Shown piece by piece: positions 57,101-64,000 of a DNA stretch of 64,000 bases (the first letter of the stretch is position 1; every line of letters begins with the position of its first letter). Position numbers and translations under genes: made by a program. Origin of the DNA: Luidia sarsii (lineage: Eukaryota > Echinodermata > Asteroidea > Paxillosida > Luidiidae); assembly GCA_949987565.1 (NCBI GenBank), contig OX465107.1, forward strand, positions 67,001 to 131,000. Direction: 5' to 3'. The notes under the pieces are model-generated. The model saw only the letters and a program-made list of their open reading frames with translations, ran no database searches and was not told the DNA's origin.

Positions 57101-60100
57101 GTCAAAGATTCCCAAACATTCTTAAGAATATCAAGTTCTCAAGTCATCAACAAAATGGATCACTATTTGGCTTTAGAACAATCCCTATGGAAAGGAATAT
57201 GCCAAGAACAAGGTACAGTGGAACGTCGCTATAATGAAAGCCAATATACCGAACATTCAGCTATAACAAACATGCCCTTTGGCTGCCAATATTATGTCCG
57301 TGGCTATGCGGCCGCAACTGCTATAACAAACGACCACTATACCTAACAATTTTCATGGAACCTGGGATGTCCGTTATGGCGACGTTCCACTGCACATGGA
57401 AGTCCATACCAATATATAACTCAATATTCTTTGCCAGATTTTTTGTGAGCCAACATTTATCAAGGTTCAATAACCATTTTTGTAGTTTATTCACATTTTA
57501 CTGTAAACATGAAAGGGACTGGTAACTGTTTCCTTGTTTTTTTTAACTAACTGCGCCCCACACAACAAAAACATTATCCTTTAGTGCCTTTCACTTTGTT
57601 GTGATTTAGTATAAACTGCTACTGAAATGAAGACACAAAAGTAAGAAGGGTTTTCTCTTGATGTACCTTTGTATTAAAAGTCATGCAAAGTTACATGTAT
57701 GTTCTTGATGTTGTTCATCTAAATATCAGTCATTTGTAAGAGGGATAAGAGAAGATCTGGCAATTTATTTCAACCCTCATTTCAATCATTTCAATCTCCT
57801 GTCTACTCATGAGGTTCACCACAACCATATGGTCCCAATGCCTGACTAGTTCAGTGATCATAAAATAACATTGAAAATGAAACTCTATCTTATTTTACTG
57901 ACTGAACCATATGGCACGCCACTTCATATAACCTCACTTCCCGAACAGCACGGGTAAGCACTGGTGTGGCAGGGAGGCATGTTCCATTTAATACCTCTTG
58001 GTTTCAATTTCAAAACAAGCTGTTGGAGTTGGATTGATCAAGTTCAAGTGTCTTACTCCTGGAATTGGAAACTTAATTACCAAACCGAAAAGCAAACTTA
58101 CTTCTATTTTTATCCATGGTATAAAAATTTCCAGGAACTATCAGCCTCCCACATTTCATCTGAATAGAATGACCAGGACCTGTGGCATAGAAATGAAGAA
58201 ACACAAAACATGACGCAGTTGTTAGAAGAATGATCTGTATATATCAATCATTACCAATCAAAGAACCTAATATTTCCACCAAAGCCGAGTCTTTGCCAAA
58301 GAAACAAAATCCTTGGATAAAAACATGACATGCTCTTTATTTTTTCAAATAAAATGAAACAATTTCCAGTCATTCGTTGAGGTTTTGCCCTGCTTGACAT
58401 TATAAACACTGAGTGCTCTGTACTTTGCACGATGAAACAATTTCAGGCAGCTCCAGCGGAACTCCTGCTTTCTAGTGCAGACGTCTGAACCACTTGACCA
58501 CCGAGCTGGTCGAGGTCATGTGGTGGATTTGAATATTGTAAAACTGCGGGTACCACGTTGCATTATGTTCATAGATGATGTTTAGTTTCAATTGTTTACA
58601 ACAAATTTGAAAACTGAATTGGGACTTGAAGCCGAGACCTCTAGTTTTGTGTGCCAAGTTGCCAACACTCTTCCCATCTGAGCTATCCAGCCTTAGCCCT
58701 TCTCCTGGGTGGGGCGCAAGTGAAAAGCAATAAACCATTTTTAATTTTAGTATTTTTTCCTTTATTTTTTGGTTTACAACAAAGTTTAAGAATCTGCATC
58801 CACTGTGCGATTCCCAAACTGCTGTGACTAGATGGAGAGCTAACTAATTTTGGCATCAAATACAAAAGGTGGTGTGGTCCTTGGAGATGTATGACATAGG
58901 AATAAATGCTAAATGATTTCTCCCTTTCTTTGTCATGAAAGCTAGTCAGGGTATACCGCAAATATTTGACAAATCAAGAGAAACTACTCACCAGGAACAT
59001 AGAGAACAGGAAAGGGGTTCATGTTGCCAATGGTCATACTTGTTATTTCAATTGGATCGGTCCAGGAAAGTCCAACATCAAAACTCTGTCAAAAAATGTT
59101 TAACATCTTTGTATGACTGGAAAGTATTTCCCTAAATTTTCTTTGATTTGACTGATAATCCTGTGGGCTTTTGTCATATATAATCTACAGTTTGAAGATG
59201 TTAATTAAGTTAATCAAATGTTTTTGAGGAGTCAGCGTATTCATGAAGCACTAGTTCCTTTTTTGCTGCTGTCTATGGCCGTTTTTTTTAAATGAAGGCT
59301 TAGGCTAAGGCTTCGTCTCCGTCTGACAAAACCTGAAAATCAATGTTGTGGTTTGTTTCCGAATTTAAAGGTTTGTTGGCTTGATAGGTACAGAGTATTT
59401 CCCAACCGACTCAGGGGCTAAACACTTGTTTTTAGATGCCTGTGATATTATAACAAGTAAGATAAATATGACCAAAGCCTAAGCCCAGTCCTATATTTAA
59501 TGCAAAGACAAAACCTACTCACCTTGATAACATAAACTTTGGACATTGGCTGTCCAGCAAACAGGAGCATGTTTTTAAAGTTCATGTCCGTTGGGAATGC
59601 TGAAAACACTAAGACTATGGCATCATTGACCAGATCTACAACAGGACTTGGATTCATTGTCCTGCCAAGAAAGGAATTGCATGAGTTTGTTCAATTATGT
59701 TTCATAGGAGTGACAGGAGCTCATAAATGAATCAACGAGTATCAACGTGAGCATGATCAAAATTCTTCACCAACAACCATTGCACACTACATGTAGTATA
59801 AGGTCTAGCTCCTTGACTATAGTAACAGACTTAATAATTGACAACAGGATATCAGACTAAGAAATGTTGTAATGAAGTAGACAGCTTATCATAATAGGTT
59901 AGGGAACATGACTAGAACCATCCTTGTTTGATTGTTAAGCCTGGTGTCGTGAACACTGTTTAAGTAAAACACCTTGCTTTTCAGAATAAAACACCCCAAT
60001 CAGTAAGATTGTGACTACAATACACACAAAGCACCAATATCATACCTAAACAGTGAAGATTCAAGACAAGCAGACAGCACGTAAATATCTTCTTAAAGAT

Positions 60101-61961
60101 TTCATTGCCAAGAATACCAGGCAAATGAAGAACATGGACAAGGTACATGTATGTGGGCATTGTCAGATCTCACCTGTGTTGTGATATGCCAGCAATAAGA
60201 CGGACTCTTCCCCAGGTTACTGAGTTCATCTTTAGTCTGCCTCGTCTCATACTGATGTACATTTTACCCCAGTCATCTATGCCATCAAACCTGGCCTCAC
60301 AGAAAGCCAAGAAATAGCCTTTGTGATGAACTAACGCTGGAATCCTGACAAGACACAAAAATGGCTACGACTATTATACTCCTAAATGAGGGTGAACTGT
60401 GCTGGTAAAGTGTATTTCATGACAATTTTATAAAAAAAAAATTGTTAAATTGGTTAAATTTCAGCATAAAAACTGATTTCCATGCAATTTATGTTTTTGA
60501 CATACAGATGATAATAAAAATTCAATTCAATAAACAGCTGTAATGTGAAACACTTACCTCCCATTAAAAGGGGGAATGCTTGTATTTACAAAAGCATCAC
60601 CTGAGAAAAGTGCTAAAGAAAAGGAAACAAAAAATCATCAAAAAATGTATTCTGTGTTACATTTCTTTGAAACACTTCTGTTCATGATTTTCAAAGGGAA
60701 ATAAAGGCTGACAAAGTAAAACCTAAAATTTTACAATCTGCTTGCTAACAAAAACATCTCCAAAGACATTCTAATATTTTGATCATCATACAGCCATTGT
60801 CTTTGAGAAAGGTCTAGCCACGATCCAAATGCACATATTTGCCACTCTTACTACTAGAATTTGCATGAAATGCTTTCAGAAATAAGAAATTATTTAAATA
60901 TATTTGATTTCTAACATTGAATGTTTTTTTTACTGTAGAGCCATTTCTTAGTCCAACAATCTTACACTGTGGAGGGGAGACCCAGGCTGTCTTCAAATTG
61001 AGATTTAAACTCTGGCTGATTTGTAGGAGATGCTGATTATTTGCAGCGTATATCTCCCATGGGTGACTGGATATATTGGGATGCTGTTCAAGCTGACAAA
61101 GTCCTGCATGGATTACACATCAAAATACAGGACATAAAATGGCAATTTATATAACGTAACAGGATGAACTGATGGGAGAAATGTGGGAAAGAGAAAGCAA
61201 GTGTGAAGACAATAATGTGTTCATCCGTAGAAATCATTGGACTGGGAATGCAGACAGAAGAAAGACAGAAGAAAGTAGGGCATTGAAACTCTGTCAAAGA
61301 CAATGGAATCCATGACAGTTTACTGCAAAGAACTTTTACTCCTACTACATTATCACATCAGTCACCACATTACGTTACCACATTACATTAACACATTACG
61401 TTACCACATTACATTACCACATTACCACACTTTCATGTCATGTGGGGTGGTTGCCATCAAGTGAAACTGGGCAATAAGAAGGGGGGGGGGATATTGCAGC
61501 CCAAAGTCAGCCCTAACTAATCTTTCAATACCTTAACCATTTCCACCTTTTCTTTAAAAAAGGAAAGTTGAGGGCACTGTTAGCGGTTGCTATGGCAATA
61601 TGTTTATCATATTGTTTCTTTTATAGTGAAGTTAATACAAAAACTGTTGCAAACTGCTCACTGACTAAAATGACCTGCGAAACATAAATCTCAACAGTTA
61701 GAAGGCCTGATATTTCTAGCAGGACCTTTCTCAAAGGCAAAGTCAAATAGTGAAATAGTTTTCCTTGGATAGTTTACCATTTCCAGGCCCAGTGAGTTGT
61801 TTCCAGTGTGCATGGAGAATGTTGACACCAGACTGTAGAGGAGCATTTTGGAGAAGAGGGAAGAAGGAGTCGAGTCCCAGCTTGAAAGCAGTCAGGAGGT
61901 AGACCAAGATGCCCAGGAAGAAGACCCAAAGAAAAATGCGCAACACACGGAAGGGTCGCAT
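54156..61961 (-). CDS. Exo-alpha-sialidase (GH33 neuraminidase), type II membrane-anchored, 9 exons
   Basis: Cleaves terminal sialic acid from glycoconjugates. Coding exons in order: 61961-61778, 60612-60558, 60344-60174, 59661-59523, 59085-58992, 58179-58102, 56764-56619, 56068-55874 and 54512-54156. Phases agree; 1419 nt, 472 aa. An N-terminal hydrophobic segment (residues ~7-27, FLWVFFLGILVYLLTAF) after a basic start is a signal anchor, so the enzyme probably faces the Golgi lumen or outside. Catalytic signatures: GRIPALV with Arg80 (split codon), ARFDGIDDWG with Asp103/104, NPSPVVD, then GPGHSIQM and GRLIVP, and EPQIAEL-DG-LYLNAR. A GYSDL Tyr (~415) and LAVLYE Glu (~438) form the nucleophile pair. 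Asp-boxes: SFDVGLSW (lacks the second Gly), SDDGGTTW, SGDGGRTF and SLDGGQSW. The start follows an acceptor, so a noncoding exon lies upstream. Closer to the NPxPVxD / Asp-box sialidases than to other hydrolases; exact NEU class unassigned. Confidence 0.92.
56160..56315 (-). mobile_element. Family-A SINE fragment in sialidase intron 7
   Basis: The minus-strand tRNA part (ACCTCTGGTTTGGGT and GAACTTGAACCCGAGACCTC as read on +) and the 3-prime words CAAAAGTTCCCAGTCATTTT are present, with a rearranged middle. Confidence 0.6.
57214..57394. mobile_element. 177-bp pogo/Tc1-mariner-like MITE
   Basis: Terminal inverted repeats CAGTGGAACGTCGCTATAA (57216) and TTATGGCGACGTTCCACTG (ending 57392) match at 18 of 19 positions. 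The left flank is TA; the right flank is CA, probably a mutated TA duplication. Sub-terminal GCTATAACAAAC words are also repeated. The ends resemble pogo/Tigger-type termini. It lies in sialidase intron 6. Confidence 0.75.
58600..58890 (-). mobile_element. tRNA-derived SINE, family A, in sialidase intron 5
   Basis: On + the order is GGGACTTGAAGCCGAGACCT, CCAACACTCTTCCCATCTGA, GCTATCCAGCC, i.e. the reverse complement of the head. Diverged body words (TGGTGTGGTCCTTGGAGATG) follow. Confidence 0.65.
59278..59480. mobile_element. ~200-bp interspersed repeat, copy 2
   Basis: Second copy of the element at 39620. Its inverted ends are better preserved here: GAAGGCTTAGGCTAAGGC on the left and AAAGCCTAAGCCC on the right. 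It sits about 40 nt inside the intron next to the donor of sialidase coding exon 4, as copy 1 does in the EF-hand gene. Confidence 0.75.
60790..60840 (+). mobile_element. Dispersed repeat family B fragment
   Basis: TGTCTTTGAGAAAGGTCTAG, CCACGATCCAAATGCACATA. A decayed copy lacking the GAAACGTC box. It lies in sialidase intron 1. Confidence 0.45.
61366..61432 (+). repeat. ACATTACGTTACC tandem repeat
   Basis: CACATTACGTTACCACATTA and CACATTACATTA words repeat about five times with small changes, in sialidase intron 1. Confidence 0.85.
61650..61745 (-). mobile_element. Dispersed repeat family B copy
   Basis: On +: TGCAAACTGCTCACTGACTA, AAATGACCTGCGAAACATAA, GTTAGAAGGCCTGATATTTC, TAGCAGGACCTTTCTCAAAG. 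This is a full-length family tail with a decayed GAAACGTC box. It lies in sialidase intron 1, about 30 bp from the exon-1 donor. Confidence 0.7.
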
Positions 61962-62039
61962 TCTCAACTGTGAATGAAAACAAATTAAAATCCTGTATTT
62001 AAACTCGCTGCTAGGAAGTTGCCAAGATAGTCATCCAAG

Positions 62040-62290
62040 ATTTGATTTGCAATATTATACGCGTTATTTTTGAATTTTCATTTGTTTTTCTTTTAAATGG
62101 TAAATAAAACCTTGACTGGATCGGGACTGGAGCCTAAGACTTCTGGATTTGTTTACCAGCGCTCTTACCATCTGAGCTATCCAGCCCTTAGTTAGATGGT
62201 GGCCTTCCCAATAAAGCAAAATTAGTCTTTGCCGGGGGGGGGGGGGCGTGCCAGCCAGAAACTGGCAGAAGCATTTTTCACATCATTTTT
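62040..62290 (-). mobile_element. tRNA-derived SINE, family A
   Basis: On +: ACTGGATCGGGACTGGAGCC, then CCAGCGCTCTTACCATCTGA, GCTATCCAGCCC, GTTAGATGGTGGCCTTCCCA, CTTTGCCGGGGG. It carries the complete head and adjoining body in the reverse sense, upstream of sialidase exon 1. Confidence 0.75.
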
Positions 62291-62539
62291 GATTTTAGAG
62301 TTGGTTTCTTTAAAAAATAAATCACGAGAGTGGCAGAAGTAAGAAGAGTCATAAGAAAAAACAGCAGGAATGATATTAGGTTACACGAGAAATAAAACCA
62401 GATCCTCCTAAAAGTGAAAGTAAAAATAGCCTAGGTCTTAATATGCAATTTCATTTGCCCATTAATTACCACTATGGCCTTTAATAATTACATGTATATT
62501 ACTGAAACTTTAGAAAGTGAAAATTAAAGTACTAACTAC

Positions 62540-62685
62540 TATACTAATTAATACTAGTACTAGTAAGTAGTAGTACTAGTAGTAGTAGTACTAGTAGTAC
62601 TACTACTACTAGTACTGGTACAAGTGGTAGTACTACTAGTACTAGTAGTAGTACTAGTACTAGTAGTAGTACTAGTAGGGAGTAG
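62540..62685. repeat. TAGTAC/ACTAGT low-complexity repeat
   Basis: Runs of ACTAGTAGTAGTA, TACTACTACTAGTAC and similar, the same family as 554-692. Confidence 0.9.
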
Positions 62686-63389
62686 GGGGGTGTGTCTTCA
62701 TTCTATCCATAGTCCTTGCTCTATCTAACTACACAACTTCATAATTAATCATTTAACTTAAGGACGATTGTATAGTAATTTGTAGGGCCTACACGGCTAC
62801 AGTCTACACGCACAACCAGCAAAGCCAACAATAAATACATCAACTATTGAATTAAGACATGGGTGCAAGCTTACAACTAAAAAAGTCACGCATCACCCAT
62901 CAATTGTGGAAAGAGCCAAGCATTTCCAGGAGAAAAGCGGCAATGCTTGGCCGCAGCACTTTCTATTTGGGGCAAATGGATATTCATCGATATTTACTGA
63001 GCAGCGCTGCAGGGGACATCTTTTACACTTTCGGACAGTGACAATACAATAGTGAGAGTACCAGCTGACCGTATGTAGACTCTGTACTGTAGTTACGGTA
63101 ATTACGTGTTGAAATAAATGAAGAACGGTCTTCTAAAGTGCGCCCTCAAGAGGCCACATGGAGACAGCTACCCATGCATTCAGTACATAGCAACAATGTA
63201 AACAACCAATTGCATTCGTCCGTGCGCTGTAGTTGTAATGCAACTTGTTGCTTTACTTATTCACATCTATTGATCTAATCACTCTGGTCTGAGTTATCAA
63301 CGATCCCATCCAACGTCTACTGCACATCACACTTGGCATCGTGGTGCTATACATTCATTTATTAATTTCAAAGTTTAAAACAGTCGATC

Positions 63390-63414
63390 ATGGCCGGAAA
63401 ATCGGGAACCCAAG
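63390..63414 (+). CDS. Candidate first coding exon, partial gene
   Basis: ATGGCCGGAAAATCG opens a frame MAGKSGTQ that meets a consensus donor G/GTAAGT after 25 nt. No downstream exon lies in the window before 64000 that I can pair with it, so the gene is undefined. It could also be noncoding. Confidence 0.3.
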
Positions 63415-63489
63415 GTAAGTTGGGGGTTTTCTTGTAATTTTGGTGGCAAACCTTTCCTGCATCGTGTACACATGTACGTAGTTCTAAAG

Positions 63490-63652
63490 TATTGTATTAC
63501 TATTAATACTATATAGTATATTATATATAGTACTAAAATACTACTATAGTATTACTAACTTTATAGTACAAGTTATACTACTACTAAGTACTAGTAGTAG
63601 TACTAGTAGTAGTAGTACTAGTACTGGTAGTACTAGTACTAGTAGTAGCATG
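63490..63652. repeat. TATAGTA then TAGTAC-type low-complexity repeat
   Basis: AT-rich TATAGTATATTA words pass into CTAGTAGTAGTACTAGTAC words at 63575-63652. Confidence 0.85.
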
Positions 63653-63820
63653 GAGGAATAAGTAGAGAAGGAGTTCGAACGGGCCTACATGAAAGGAACA
63701 ACGTGGGCTGCCGCGGTCGTAAAACAGCAGGCTTCTAAACACCCACGGGCGATTACTCGGATTAACAAACCGCAGCTGTCCACGGTCAGCCGGTGCGACA
63801 TTCTCGGATGTAAACGAAGA

Positions 63821-63830
63821 GCGCATGCGC
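63821..63830. promoter_or_regulatory. NRF-1-like palindrome
   Basis: GCGCATGCGC, the core of the NRF-1 site, lies about 30 bp upstream of an AAGATGGCG start context that also resembles a YY1 site. The combination is common at housekeeping promoters in animals. Function is inferred. Confidence 0.4.
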
Positions 63831-63862
63831 GATACTGTTGTTGCTATCGTAAACAAGTCAAG

Positions 63863-64000
63863 ATGGCGTCCTACGGGAAGGAAGACTTTGTAACCGGGTC
63901 TGATTTAAGCGATATTAGTGACATTTCTGAAGATGAGATGAATCCTAGTATTTTATCTGATGGAAGTTCCGATGCAGAAGAGGATGGGCAACAATTAAAT
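63863..64000 (+). CDS. 5-prime part of an acidic unidentified protein, runs off window
   Basis: The frame is open from ATG 63863 to the window end (46 codons). It begins MASYGKEDFVTGSDLSDISD and is rich in Asp, Glu and Ser (SEDEMN, SDAEEDG). No family is recognisable from this much. Acidic Ser-rich starts occur in transposase-derived and chromatin proteins, but nothing here decides. Good start context and promoter-like motifs upstream support it as real. Confidence 0.45.
   Translation, partial: MASYGKEDFVTGSDLSDISDISEDEMNPSILSDGSSDAEEDGQQLN

Noticed and set aside
61962..61967. Start of the sialidase two codons earlier
   Set aside because: That codon is TTG and lies immediately after a splice acceptor; the first ATG is at 61961.

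Overview
This is a eukaryotic, animal nuclear window. Protein-coding genes are split into short exons with GT/AG introns, intergenic DNA is AT-rich, and there are tRNA-derived SINEs, Penelope-like retroelements, DNA-transposon MITEs and large tandem repeats. A GPCR with SRCR and somatomedin-B modules, an organic anion transporter, a sialidase and CUEDC2 together point to a marine invertebrate, most likely an invertebrate deuterostome (echinoderm, hemichordate or lancelet). The species is not identified.

Layout. 1-5.7 kb holds a repeat cluster: a ~760-bp foldback, TAGTAC-type repeats, a Harbinger-like MITE and a 540-bp TGTACA array. 5.7-11.9 kb (+) is a complete 8-exon SLCO/OATP transporter (797 aa). 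13.2-14.5 kb holds a 24-26-bp minisatellite and two unrelated tRNA-derived SINEs. 15.8-29.2 kb (-) is a complete 8-exon CUEDC2 (360 aa). Its introns carry a 900-bp polypyrimidine tract, a Penelope-like element with a GIY-YIG remnant, and a ~3.75-kb array of ~60-bp repeats. 30.3 kb has a perfect 98-bp palindrome with a 9-bp target duplication. 32.7-34.4 kb (-) is a four-exon gene I do not recognise. 37.8-40.0 kb (-) is a secreted or membrane-anchored four-EF-hand protein. 43.2-48.2 kb (-) is a 1130-aa receptor with three SRCR-like exons, a somatomedin-B domain and a methuselah/adhesion-type 7TM. 50.6-51.8 kb (+) is a single-exon two-Ig receptor whose tail carries three YxN motifs. 54.2-62.0 kb (-) is a membrane-anchored exo-alpha-sialidase (GH33, 472 aa). 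The last 600 bp has the starts of one or two + strand genes that run off the window.

Exon chains were built by hand. For the five multi-exon genes SLCO, CUEDC2, EF-hand, GPCR and sialidase, all junction phases agree and the total is an exact multiple of three, so these models are well supported without a search. The genes are not an operon and share no pathway. Two are cell-surface receptors, one is a surface or secretory sialidase and one is a transporter; no functional link is claimed.

The most notable points are the receptor architecture, the apparent tandem CUE domains in CUEDC2, an intron-edge Penelope-tail repeat that is in frame with a coding exon, several dispersed repeat families sharing a hammerhead-like stem followed by GAAACGT(C/T), and several precise foldback insertions.
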